This document shows positions 7,455 through 16,988 of a DNA stretch of 64,000 nucleotides, one piece after another; the stretch's first letter is position 1; every line of letters starts with the position of its first letter. The DNA lies in contig CAVVVW010000008.1 of assembly GCA_963751775.1 (NCBI GenBank), positions 653,923-717,922 on the forward strand. The letters run 5' to 3'. This stretch comes from CADEEN01 sp963751775 (GTDB taxonomy: Bacteria > Pseudomonadota > Gammaproteobacteria > Burkholderiales > Burkholderiaceae_C). The position numbers and the translations under genes are program-made. Below the pieces are notes generated by a model that searched no databases, had not been told where the DNA came from, and was given only the letters and a program-made list of their open reading frames with translations.

Positions 7455-8687
7455 CTAAAAGTTGCCAACGAACCAATCCTTGGCGCGCGCCAGCGCGCTG
7501 CCCATCGAGCCGGCCTTGGCCGCCACCTTGTGGCCGCGGATGCGCGCCAGCCGCGCCTCCTCGAGCAGGCCCATCACGGTGGCCGAGCGCGGGTTGGCCA
7601 GCATGTCGAACAAGGCGCCGGCGTAGAGCGGGTTGCCGCGCCGCACCGGCTTCAAGAAGATGTCTTCACCGAGTTCGACCAGGCCCGGCATCGCCGCCGA
7701 GCCGCCGCAGACCACGATGCCCGAGGACAGCAGTTCCTCGTAGCCCGAGTCACGAATCACCTGGTGCACCAGCGAGAAGATCTCTTCGACCCGCGGCTCG
7801 ATCACGCCGGCCAGCGCCTGGCGGCTCAACATGCGCGGCGCGCGGTCGCCCAGCCCGGGCACTTCGAGGTTCTCGCTCGGGTCGGCCAGCAACTGCTTGG
7901 CCACACCGTGCTCGACCTTGATCTCCTCGGCGTCCTTGGTCGGCGTGCGCAGCGCCATGGCGATGTCGCTGGTGATCAGGTCGCCGGCGATCGGTATCAC
8001 CGCGGTGTGGCGTACCGAGCCGCCGGTGAAGATCTGCACGTCGGTGGTGCCGGCGCCGATGTCGATCATCGCCACCCCGAGTTCCATCTCGTCGGCGCTC
8101 AGCACGGCGCGGCTCGACGCGCTCGGGTTCAACACCAGTTGCTCGACCTCCAGCCCGCAGCGGCGCACGCACTTGACGATGTTCTCGGCCGCACTTTGCG
8201 CGCCGGTGACGATGTGGACCTTGACTTCGAGCCGCCCGCCGCTCATGCCGACCGGCTCCTTGACCTCGTGGCCGTCGATCACGAACTCCTGCGGCTCGAC
8301 CAGCAGCAGTCGCTGGTCGTTGGGGATATTGATCGCCTTGGCGGTCTCGACCACCCGGGTGACGTCGATGGTGCTGACTTCCTTGTCGCGCACGATGACC
8401 ATGCCGGTGCTGTTCTGGCCGCGGATGTGGCTGCCGGTGATGCCGGTGTAGACGCGGGTGATCTTGCAGTCGGCCATCAGCTCGGCCTCCTTCAGCGCCT
8501 GCTGGATCGACTGCACCGTGGCGTCGATGTTGACGACGACGCCGCGCTTGAGGCCATTCGAGTGCGCACTGCCCAGGCCCGCCACGCGCAGCGTGCCGTC
8601 GGCCATGACCTCGGCCACGACGGCCATCACCTTGGCGGTGCCGATGTCGAGTCCGACGATCAGGTCCTTGTATTCTTTGGCTGCCAT
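7455..8687 (-). CDS. ftsA: Cell division protein FtsA
   Basis: A 410-residue actin-like ATPase that anchors FtsZ to the membrane. It starts MAAKEYKDLIVGLDIGTAKV (phosphate-1 loop) with an AAGGAA ribosome binding site. It contains the ELGVAMIDIGAGTTDVQIF phosphate-2 motif, the VVCGGSAAMPGL adenosine motif, and a basic amphipathic C-terminal tail (ARAKDWFVGNF) typical of the membrane-targeting helix. The open frame extends far upstream through ddl, murC and beyond, but FtsA homology begins here. It lies between ftsQ and ftsZ, as in most proteobacteria. Confidence 0.96.
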   Translation of the reverse strand: MAAKEYKDLIVGLDIGTAKVMAVVAEVMADGTLRVAGLGSAHSNGLKRGVVVNIDATVQSIQQALKEAELMADCKITRVYTGITGSHIRGQNSTGMVIVRDKEVSTIDVTRVVETAKAINIPNDQRLLLVEPQEFVIDGHEVKEPVGMSGGRLEVKVHIVTGAQSAAENIVKCVRRCGLEVEQLVLNPSASSRAVLSADEMELGVAMIDIGAGTTDVQIFTGGSVRHTAVIPIAGDLITSDIAMALRTPTKDAEEIKVEHGVAKQLLADPSENLEVPGLGDRAPRMLSRQALAGVIEPRVEEIFSLVHQVIRDSGYEELLSSGIVVCGGSAAMPGLVELGEDIFLKPVRRGNPLYAGALFDMLANPRSATVMGLLEEARLARIRGHKVAAKAGSMGSALARAKDWFVGNF

Positions 8688-8709
8688 CTGGTGATTCCTT
8701 GTCTTCGCG

Positions 8710-9533
8710 TCAGCGCCGCACGGCCACGCCGGCCGCTGTCGAAACCCCGCGCAGGCGCAGGGCATAGCCATCGGGGTGTCGCAGGTCGGCCGCCAGCACT
8801 GCGCGCGGGCCGCCGGCGGTGTTGAATCCCTGCGTGGCTTGCGCCAGCGTGCGTGCGAAGCGCTCGGTGCGAGCCACCACCACGTCTTCGCTGCCACGGC
8901 CGAACTCGAGCGTGGCGCCGCTGTCGAGTTCGGCCTGCCAGGAGCCGCGGCTGGAAAGCTTGAGGGTATCCGATGCGCGCCGCGATCGGCGCCAGTGCGG
9001 CCGTCAAGCGGCGCTGCATCGCCAGCATCGCCCGCGAGCTGCCCTCGGGGCCGGCCAACGTGATCAGGCCCTCGTCCTCGACATCGCCGAGGTTGGCTTC
9101 GAAGATCTCGCCGTGGTCGTTGACCAGGCGCTCGTTGCCGGACTCGTCCTCCCACAGCGCCGCGGCGCGGTGCTCCTCGAGCGTGACCGCGAGCGTGTTC
9201 GGCCAGACGCGGCGCACCACCGCCCGGCGCACCCACGGCACCGACTCGAACGCGGCGCGGCCGCGGTTCAGGTCGAAGCTGAAGAAGTTGCCCGCCAGCC
9301 GTGGCAGCGCGTTGGCGCGCACGGTGGCCAGGCTGCTGCGTGTGAGTTCGCCGTCGAGCGTGATGCTGCGCAGCGTGAACACGCGGTGCGCGCAGCAGCC
9401 AGGCCACGCCGGCCGCCGCCAGCACCAGCGCCGCCAGCACGACCACCGCCAGCGCGACCGCATTCATCAGCCGGACGTCGAGCGGCATCGCCGTCGGCGC
9501 GCGGTTGCGGGTGTTGCGGGTGCGGGTGGCCAT
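8710..9533 (-). CDS. ftsQ: Cell division protein FtsQ (two frameshifts)
   Basis: A single-pass divisome protein. The start MATRTRNTRNRAP is followed by a long Ala/Val/Leu membrane helix and a POTRA-like segment (FTLRSITLDGELTRSSL). The FtsQ core follows, with WVRRAVVRRVWPNTLAVTLEEH. The C-terminal part is in a third frame and reads LKLSSRGSWQAELDSG and onward to AGVAVRR. Removing one base near 9397-9400 and one of the two C's at 8971-8972 restores one protein. The start lies seven bases from the ddl stop. The breaks look like sequencing errors, since the family sequence continues perfectly on both sides. Confidence 0.85.
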
Positions 9534-9538
9534 GGAGT

Positions 9539-10496
9539 TCAGGCGGCGCTGGGCTTGTCGCTGTCGAGCCGCGCCATCGCCAACAGCTGCAGGCACAGTT
9601 GCGGGTAGCCGATGCCCGCGGCGGCGGCCGACTTGGGCACCAGCGAATGCCCGGTCATGCCCGGCGAAGTGTTCATCTCGAGCAGGTACGGCCGCCGATC
9701 GGCGGCGCGGACCATCAGATCGGCGCGGCCCCAGCCGCGGCAGCCGAGCGCGCGGTAGGCCGCCAGCACGATGCGTCCGATCTCGGCCTCCTCGGCTGGC
9801 CGGCAGGCCGCTCGGCACCAGGTAGGTGACCGCGTCGGTGAAGTACTTGTTCTGGTAGTCGTAGGCGCCGGCGGGGGCGACGATGCGAATCACCGGCAGC
9901 GCGCGCGCATGCGCGCCCTCGCCGATCACCGCGCAGGTGACTTCCTCGCCGTCGATGAACTCCTCGCACAGCACATCGGCGTCGTAACGCGCGGCCAGTT
10001 CGACCGCGGCCTGCATCTGCGAGTAGCCCGCGACCTTGGTCACGCCGATCGACGAGCCTTCGTGCGGCGGCTTGACGATCAGCGGCAGCCCCAGCGTATC
10101 GGGCACGGCGCGTGTGTGTGCCGCCGTGTGCGCACCCGCGCCGAGCACCACGTGGCGCGGCGTCGGCAGGCCCTCGGCCAGCCACAGGCGTTTGGTCATG
10201 ACCTTGTCGATCGCGATCGCGCTGGCCATCACGCCCGAGCCGGTGTACGGGATGCCGAGCAGTTCGAGTGCACCCTGCACCGTGCCGTCTTCGCCGTGGC
10301 GGCCGTGCAGCGCGATGAAGCAGCGCGTGGCGCCGTCGCGCTTGAGCTCGACCAGGTCGCGCTCGGCGGGATCGAAGGCGTAGGCGTCGATGCCCTGCCC
10401 TTGCAGTGCGGCCAGCACGCCATTGCCGCTCAGCAGCGAGATCTCGCGCTCGGCGCTGCTGCCGCCCATCAAGACGGCGACCTTGCCGAAGTTCAT
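9539..10496 (-). CDS. ddl: D-alanine--D-alanine ligase (one frameshift)
   Basis: An ATP-grasp ligase making D-Ala-D-Ala for MurF. It starts MNFGKVAVLMGGSSAEREIS. Further motifs are ALHGRHGEDGTVQGALELL, the ATP-grasp segment LPLIVKPPHEGSSIGVTKV, and the C-terminal EMNTSPGMTGHSLVPKSA, which contains the Mg-binding Asn. One extra base near 9797 shifts the frame after VPSGLPA; repair gives the continuous EEAEIGRIVLAAYRALG. A perfect GGAGG lies nine bases upstream of the ATG at 10496. No stop separates it from murC in the present sequence (see findings). Its TGA is followed closely by ftsQ. Confidence 0.88.
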
Positions 10497-11909
10497 GGTG
10501 TCTTCACCTCCGCCCAGCTCGACGATGCGCGCGGCGGCGTTGCCGATCGAGCCGGCACCCATCACGATCACCACATCGCCGCCGCGGGCCTGGCCGAGCA
10601 CGGCCTCGGGCAAGCCCTCGACCTCGTCGACGAAGACCGGGTCGACCTTGCCGGCCACCCGCAGCGCGCGCGCCAAGGTGCGGCCGTCGGCGGCCACGAT
10701 CGGTGCCTCGCCGGCCGCATAGACCTCGGTCAGCAACACCGCGTCGGCGGTGCCGAGCACCTTGACGAAATCCTCGAAGCAGTCGCGCGTGCGGGTGTAG
10801 CGGTGCGGCTGGAAAGCCAGCACCAGCCGCTGGCCCGGGAACGCGCCGCGCGCGGCGGCGATCACCGCGGCCATCTCGACCGGGTGGTGGCCGTAATCGT
10901 CGATCACGCTGAACAGGCCCGAGCCGTCGCGCGCAGGCACCTCGCCCGCGCGCTGGAAGCGGCGGTCGACGCCGGCGAACTTCTCCAGTGCCGCGGCGAT
11001 CGCCGCATCGGGCAGTTCGAGTTCGGTCGCGACGGCGATCGCGGCCAGCGCATTGAGCACGTTGTGTTCGCCGGGCAGGTTCAGCGTCACGGCCAGCGGC
11101 GGCAGTGCCGCGCCGTTGCGGCGTTCGGCAACGAAACGCATCTGGCCGCCCGGCAGCGCCTGCACCTGCGTGGCGCGCACCTGATTGTCGGCACCGAAGC
11201 CGTAGGCCACGACCGGACGCGAGACCATCGGCACGATCGAGCGCACGCCGGCGTCGTCGCCGCAGACGATGGCCGCGCCGTAGAACGGCATGCGGTGCAG
11301 GAAGTCGACGAAGGCCGCCTTCAGGCGCGCGAAATCGTGGCCGTAGGTGTCCATGTGGTCGGCGTCGATGTTGGTCACCACCGCCAGCACCGGCGTCAGG
11401 TTCAGGAACGAGGCGTCGCTCTCGTCGGCCTCGACCACGATGTAGTCGCCCGAGCCGAGGCGCGAGTTGGCGCCGGCGCTGTTCAGCCGCCCGCCGATGA
11501 CGAAGGTCGGGTCGACGCCGGCCTCGGCCAGCACGCTGGCGACCAGCGAGGTGGTCGTCGTCTTGCCATGCGTGCCGGCGATGGCGATGCCGCGCTTCAG
11601 GCGCATCAGCTCGGCCAGCATCGCCGCGCGCGGCACCACCGGCACGCGGGCGGCACGCGCGGCGATCACCTCCGGGTTGCCGCCGGTCACCGCCGTCGAG
11701 GTGACCACGGCGCCGGCGCCGGCGATGTGCCTGGCATCGTGGCCGACGAAGACGCGAATGCCGAGCTGGCCCAGCCGGCGCAGCGTCGGGCTGTCGCTCT
11801 GATCGCTGCCCGAAACCTGGTAGCCCAGGTTGTGCAGGATCTCGGCGATGCCGCTCATGCCCGCGCCGCCGACGCCGACAAAATGAATGTGCTTGATGGC
11901 GTGCTTCAT
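10497..11909 (-). CDS. murC: UDP-N-acetylmuramate--L-alanine ligase MurC
   Basis: The first Mur ligase, adding L-Ala to UDP-MurNAc. It starts MKHAIKHIHFVGVGGAGMSG (UDP-binding Rossmann motif), has the ATP loop AIAGTHGKTTTTSLVAS, VEADESDASFL and NIDADHMDTYG, and the C-domain SVIDDYGHHPVEM and FQPHRYTRTRD. About 471 residues, as expected. The ATG at 11909 overlaps the murG stop (ATGA). No stop codon is present before the ddl ATG; the frame runs through GAGSIGNAAARIVELGGGED into Ddl. The real end is therefore uncertain, and I end the feature just before ddl. Confidence 0.92.
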
Positions 11910-12973
11910 CGCCGCACCAGCCTTTCGATCTCGTCGGCCACCCGCGCCGCGGCGCGCGGGCGGGCCAGCGCGTGCGCCTTGCCGGCCATCGACTGCAGCG
12001 CGCCGCGATCGAGCTCGCGCAGCAGCGCCGCCAGCCGCTCGGGCGTCAGTTCGGCCTGCGGCAGGTGGATCGCGGCGCCATGCTGGGCCATGAACAGCGC
12101 GTTGTCGCGCTGGTGCGCGGTGGTGCTGACGATCAGCGGCACCAGCACGGCGGCCACGCCGCCGGCACACAGCTCGCTCACCGTGACCGCGCCGGCGCGG
12201 CAGACGATCACATCGCAAGCCGCCAGCCGCTCGGCCATGTCGTCGATGAAGGCCAGCACCTCGACGCCTTCGTGCACGCCGGCGGCGGCGTAGGCCTCGC
12301 GCACGGCGTCGCGTTGCAGCGCGCCGGTCTGGTGCACCACCAGCGGCCGCTGGTCGGGCGTCAGCAGCGCCAGCGCCTGCGGCACGGTGTCGTTGAGCAC
12401 CTTGGCGCCGAGGCTGCCGCCGACGACCAGCAACTGCAGCCGGCCGCTGCGGCCGGCGTAGCGCTCGGCCGGCGCCGCCAGGGCCTCGATCTCGGCCCGC
12501 ACCGGATTGCCGGTGACGACGGCGCGCTTGCAGGTCGTGGCCGCCGCGCCGTCGAAACCGAAGGCGATGCGGTCGGCCACCGGCAGCAGGGCGCGGTTCG
12601 ACAGCAGCAGCGAGGCATCGGCATTCACCAGCAGCAGCGGCTTGCCGAGCAGCGCGGCCATCAGGCCGCCGGGGAAACAGACATAACCGCCCATGCCGAG
12701 CACGGCGTCGGCGCTGCGCCTCTTCAACAGCGCCAGGCATTCCCAGAAGGACTTGAGCAGACGCAGGCCGCCGGTGAGGCTGTGCAGCAGGCCCTTGCCC
12801 CTGAGGCCGGCAAAGCCGATGCGGTCCAGCGCGATGCCGGCCGCGGGCACGAGGCGGTTCTCCATCCCCTGCCGGGTGCCGAGCCAACTGATGGTCCAGC
12901 CGCGCGACTGCAGTTCCCTGGCCACCGCGAGGCCCGGGATGACGTGGCCGCCGGTGCCCGCGGCCATGATCAC
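11906..12973 (-). CDS. murG: UDP-GlcNAc:lipid I GlcNAc transferase MurG
   Basis: A peripheral inner-membrane GT28 glycosyltransferase converting lipid I to lipid II. The N-terminal glycine loop IMAAGTGGHVIPGLAVAREL, GMGGYVCFPGGL, and the C-terminal donor-site motifs VVGGSLGAKVLND and CRAGAVTVSELCA are visible. I use the GTG start at 12973, which overlaps the ftsW stop in GTGA. Codons just upstream in the same frame read Arg-His-Leu, and an ATG one base out of frame precedes them. The family start MRHLVIMAAG may therefore have been shifted by a one-base error. Confidence 0.93.
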   Translation of the reverse strand: MIMAAGTGGHVIPGLAVARELQSRGWTISWLGTRQGMENRLVPAAGIALDRIGFAGLRGKGLLHSLTGGLRLLKSFWECLALLKRRSADAVLGMGGYVCFPGGLMAALLGKPLLLVNADASLLLSNRALLPVADRIAFGFDGAAATTCKRAVVTGNPVRAEIEALAAPAERYAGRSGRLQLLVVGGSLGAKVLNDTVPQALALLTPDQRPLVVHQTGALQRDAVREAYAAAGVHEGVEVLAFIDDMAERLAACDVIVCRAGAVTVSELCAGGVAAVLVPLIVSTTAHQRDNALFMAQHGAAIHLPQAELTPERLAALLRELDRGALQSMAGKAHALARPRAAARVADEIERLVRR

Positions 12974-14262
12974 GAGGTGGCGTCATGCGCGCCCCCCCGC
13001 GCATCAAGGGAACGGTTCTCGATGTCGATGCGCAGCACGATGGCCAGCGACACCAGGTTCATCAGGATCGCCGAGCCGCCGTAGCTCATCAGCGGCAGCG
13101 TCAGCCCCTTGGTCGGCAGCACGCCCAGGTTCACGCCCATGTTGATGAAGGCCTGGCCCGCGATCCAGATGCCGATGCCCTGCGCCAGCAGACCGGCGAA
13201 GACGCGGTCCAGCGCCACCGCCTGGCGCCCGATGTGGAAGATGCGCCGCGTCAGCCAGAAGAAGGCCGCGACGACGACCAGCACGCCGACGAATCCGAGT
13301 TCCTCGCCGACCACGGCGAGCAGGAAGTCGGTGTGCGCCTCGGGCAGGTAATGCAGCTTCTCGACCGACGACCCCAGCCCCTGGCCGAAGATCTCGCCGC
13401 GGCCGAAGGCGATCAGCGAATGCGTGAGCTGGTACGCGCGGCCCTGTGCATAGACCGGGTTCCACGGGTCGAGGTAGGCGAAGATGCGTTCGGCGCGCCA
13501 CGGGCTGGCGACGATCATCAGCACGAAGGCGCCGATGAGCACGGCCGTGACGAGGGCGAACATGCGGCCGTTGACGCCGCCCAGGAACAGGATGCCGAGC
13601 GCGATCGCGGCGATGACCATGAACGCGCCCATGTCGGGCTCGGCCAGCAGCAGCAGGCCGGTGAAGGCCAGCGCCACCGCCATCGGCGTGACGGCGCGGA
13701 AGAAGTTCTCGCGCGTCTCCATCTTGCGCACCATGTAGTTGGCGGCGTACAGCGCGATGCCGAGCTTGGCCAGCTCGCTGGGCTGGAAGTTCATCAAGCC
13801 CAGCGGGATCCAGCGCCGCGCGCCGTTGACGCCCTTGCCGATCACCGGCAGCAGCACCAGCGCCAGCAGCACGAGGGCGGCGACGAAGAGCCACGGCGCG
13901 ACCTTCTCCCACAGCGCGATCGGCAACTGCACCACCGCGAACGCAGCGACGACGCCGATCGCCAGCGAGAGCGCATGGCGCGACAGGAAATGCGTCGCCG
14001 CGTAGCGCGCGAACTTCGGGTTGTCGGGCAAGGCCACCGAGGCCGAATAGACCATCACCAGGCCCAGCAGCAGCAGTCCGAGCACGACCCAGACCAGGGC
14101 CTGGTCGAAGCCGAGCGCGCGGCTGGGACGCGCCGGCGTCGGGCCGACCCACGGCCGGATCGGCAGCCGCGCGTCGTCGTCGCCGTGGCCGGCCAGCCGC
14201 GCGCGCAAGGCGGCCCACCATGCCAGTGGCGAGGCCCGGCGCAGCAGCGACGTGCCGCTCAT
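12970..14262 (-). CDS. ftsW: Septal peptidoglycan glycosyltransferase FtsW
   Basis: A SEDS-family polytopic membrane protein (430 residues, about ten helices) that polymerises lipid II at the septum with FtsI. It begins MSGTSLLRRASPLAWW. Conserved SEDS segments are visible: KGVNGARRWIPLGLMNFQPS, LLLAEPDMGAFMVI, and LPTKGLTLPLMSYGGSAIL near the C-terminus. The start overlaps the murD stop (ATGA). The open frame continues upstream into murD, but the FtsW family region starts here. Confidence 0.95.
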   Translation of the reverse strand: MSGTSLLRRASPLAWWAALRARLAGHGDDDARLPIRPWVGPTPARPSRALGFDQALVWVVLGLLLLGLVMVYSASVALPDNPKFARYAATHFLSRHALSLAIGVVAAFAVVQLPIALWEKVAPWLFVAALVLLALVLLPVIGKGVNGARRWIPLGLMNFQPSELAKLGIALYAANYMVRKMETRENFFRAVTPMAVALAFTGLLLLAEPDMGAFMVIAAIALGILFLGGVNGRMFALVTAVLIGAFVLMIVASPWRAERIFAYLDPWNPVYAQGRAYQLTHSLIAFGRGEIFGQGLGSSVEKLHYLPEAHTDFLLAVVGEELGFVGVLVVVAAFFWLTRRIFHIGRQAVALDRVFAGLLAQGIGIWIAGQAFINMGVNLGVLPTKGLTLPLMSYGGSAILMNLVSLAIVLRIDIENRSLDARGGAHDATS

Positions 14263-15809
14263 GCCAGCTCTCCGAACGCGCTGGCGTGCGCGTGCACCGC
14301 GGCGACGAAGACCTCGGCCCGATGGCCGTAGTTGCGGAACATGTCCAGGCTGGCGCAGGCCGGGCTGAGCAGCACGGCGTCGCCCTCGCGGGCCTGCGCG
14401 AAGCACCACTCGGTGGCGGCCTCGAGCGTGGCGTGGCGCTGCAGCGGCACGCCGGTCGCGGCCAGCGCGGCCTCGATCGCCGCCGCGTCGCGGCCGATCA
14501 GCGCCACCGCGCGCGCGTGCTGCCTGACCGGCGCGGCCAGCGGCGCAAAGTCCTGGCCCTTGCCGTCGCCGCCCAGGATCACGGCCAGCTTGGCGGGCTC
14601 CTTGTCGGCGCCCAGGCCGCGCAGCGCCGCCACCGTGGCGCCGACGTTGGTGCCTTTGCTGTCGTCGAAGGCCTCGATGCCGCCGACGCTGGCGACGAAG
14701 GCCAGCCGGTGCGGCTCGCCGCGGTACTCGCGCAGGCCGTGCAGCATCGGCGCCAGCGGGCAGCCGATGGCCGTGGCCAGCGCCAGCGCCGCCAGTGCGT
14801 TGGCCGCGTTGTGGCGGCCGCGGATGCGCAGCGCATCGGCCGGCATCAGGCGCTGCAGGTGCAGCTCCTCGGGGTCGGTGACCCAGCCGCGCTTGCGCGA
14901 ACCGTCTTCCTCGGGCGATGGCGCGCACCAGCCAGGCCATGCCGTTGTCGACCACCAGACCGAAGTCGCCCGGACGCTGCGGCGCGCCCAGTCCGAAGCG
15001 GACCACCGTCCGCGGCACGGGCTTGGCCTTGCCCTTGGCCGGCGCGGCGGTCGTCGGCAGCATCGCCTCGACCCGCGGGTCGTCGCGATTGAGCACCACC
15101 ACGCCCTGGCCGCCGAACACGCGCGCCTTGGCCGCGGCATAGGCCTCGATCGAACCGTGCCAGTCGAGGTGGTCTTGCGTGACGTTGAGGACGGTCGCCG
15201 CGCTCGGCTCGAAGCCGCGCACGGCGTCGAGCTGGAAACTCGACAGTTCGAGCACCCAGACATCGGGCAGCGGTGCCGGCGCGCCCTCCGCGGTCACGGC
15301 GCCGAGCGCCGCGGCCAGCGTGTCGAGCATCGTCGGCCCGATGTTGCCGGCCCGCGCCACGCGCTGGCCGCAGCGCTCGACCAGCAGCGCCGTCAGCGCG
15401 GTGGTGGTCGTCTTGCCGTTGGTGCCGGTGATGGCGACGATGCGCGGCGCGTACTGCCGCGCTCGGCCTTCAGGTCGGCCAGCGCGCGCACGAACAGGTC
15501 GAGCTCGCCCTGCACCGCGATGCCCTGCGCGCGCGCGGCGGCGAGCAGCGCGGCGATGCGCTCGTCGTTCGGCGCCAGGCCCGGGCTCTTCAGCACCAGC
15601 TGCGCGCCCTGCAAGGCCTCGGCGCCGAGCGCACCGCTGAACGCCACCGCCGCCGGCGCCGCCAGCGCCAGCGCCGCGGCCTGCGGCGCCGGCGCGCGCG
15701 AGTCCCACACGCGCACGCTGGCCCCATGGCTGGCGCACCAGGTGGCCATCGCCAGGCCCGATTCACCCAGGCCGAGCACGAGAACGGACAGGCCGCGCAG
15801 GTGGTTCAT
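14259..15809 (-). CDS. murD: UDP-MurNAc-L-Ala--D-glutamate ligase MurD (two frameshifts)
   Basis: Adds D-Glu to UDP-MurNAc-L-Ala. The N-terminal part is MNHLRGLSVLVLGLGESGLA. The central part includes the ATP loop AITGTNGKTTTTALTALL, LELSSFQLD and LNVTQDHLDWHGS. The C-terminal part includes GRHNAANALAALALA, FDDSKGTNVGATVAAL and ILGGDGKGQDF. The three parts lie in different frames. One base is missing near 15457-15460 (after LADLKAER). One extra base sits in the GGG at 14913-14915 (repair reads RAIAEEDGSRKRGWV). Homology is unbroken across both repairs, so an intact gene is inferred. Confidence 0.88.
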
Positions 15810-16988
15810 CGCAGTTTCGAGACTCGCCAGGCCGACCAGGCACAACAGCATGGTGATGATCCAGAAGCGGATCACGACCTGCGTTTCGCGCCAGCCGGAC
15901 TTCTCGAAGTGGTGGTGCAGCGGCGCCATCTTGAACAGCCGCAGTCCGGTGCCGGTTTGTCGCTTGGTCCACTTGAACCAGCCGACCTGCAGCATCACCG
16001 ACATCGCCTCGGCGACGAAGATGCCGCCCATGATCGCGAGCACGATCTCCTGGCGCGTGATGACCGCGATCGTGCCCAGCGCGCCGCCGAGCGACAGCGC
16101 GCCGACGTCGCCCATGAAGACCTGCGCCGGGTGGGCGTTGAACCAGAGGAAGGCCAGGCCCGCGCCGGCCATCGCGGCGCAGAAGATCAGCAATTCGCCG
16201 GCGCCGGGGATGTACGGGAACAGCAGGTACCTGCTGTAGAGCGAACTGCCGACCACGTAGGCGAACACGCCCAGCGCCGAGCCGACCATCACCACCGGCA
16301 TGATCGCCAGCCCGTCCAGGCCGTCGGTGAGGTTGACCGCGTTGCTGGCGCCGACGATGACCAGGTAGGTCAGGATGATGAAGCCCCAGACGCCGAGCGG
16401 GTAGCTGATGGTCTTGAAGAACGGCACCAGCAGGTCGGCGTTGGGCGGCAGCGCGGTCGAGAAGCCGCTCTGCACCCAGCGCATGAAGAGCTGGAAGACG
16501 CGCAGGTTGGAACTCTCGGAGACCGCGAAGCAGAGGTAGAACGCGGCGATGAGACCGATCACCGACTGCCAGAAATACTTCTCGCGCGAGCGCATGCCCT
16601 CGGGGTTCTTGTGCACCACCTTGCGCCAGTCGTCGACCCAGCCGATGGCGCCGAAGCCGAAGGTCACCAGCATCACGATCCAGACGAAGCGGTTGCTCCA
16701 GTCGAACCACAACAAGGTCGACACGCCGATCCCGATCAGCACCAGCACGCCGCCCATCGTCGGCGTGCCGCTCTTGGCGATGTGCGCCTGCACGCCGTAT
16801 TCGCGGATCGGCTGGCCGATCTTCATCTCGGCCAGGCGGTTGATGACCCAGGGCCCGAAGGCCAGGCCGATCAGGAGCGCCGTCAACGCCGCCAGCACGG
16901 CACGAAACGTCAGGTACTGCAGCACGCGCAGGAAACCCAGTTGCTCGGGGTAATGGCCTTGCAGCCATTGGGCCAGGCTGAGCAGCAT
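15806..16988 (-). CDS. mraY: Phospho-MurNAc-pentapeptide transferase MraY
   Basis: A polytopic membrane enzyme that makes lipid I from undecaprenyl phosphate. Diagnostic segments are KSGTPTMGGVLVLIG, DDWRKVVHKNPEGM, ASNAVNLTDGLDGLA, FMGDVGALSLGGALG and KMAPLHHHFEKSGW. The start MLLSLAQWLQGHYPEQ overlaps the murF stop. As written, the frame has no stop and runs into murD. Deleting the G in CTCGAAACTGCGATGA turns the end into the canonical SLKLR followed by TGA at 15808-15806, overlapping the murD ATG. I treat that as the true end. Confidence 0.93.

Noticed and set aside
9771..12293. Very long plus-strand frame antisense to ddl, murC and murG
   Set aside because: The product is His/Arg/Ala-rich with no domain. 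It is a shadow of GC-rich codon use on the opposite strand.
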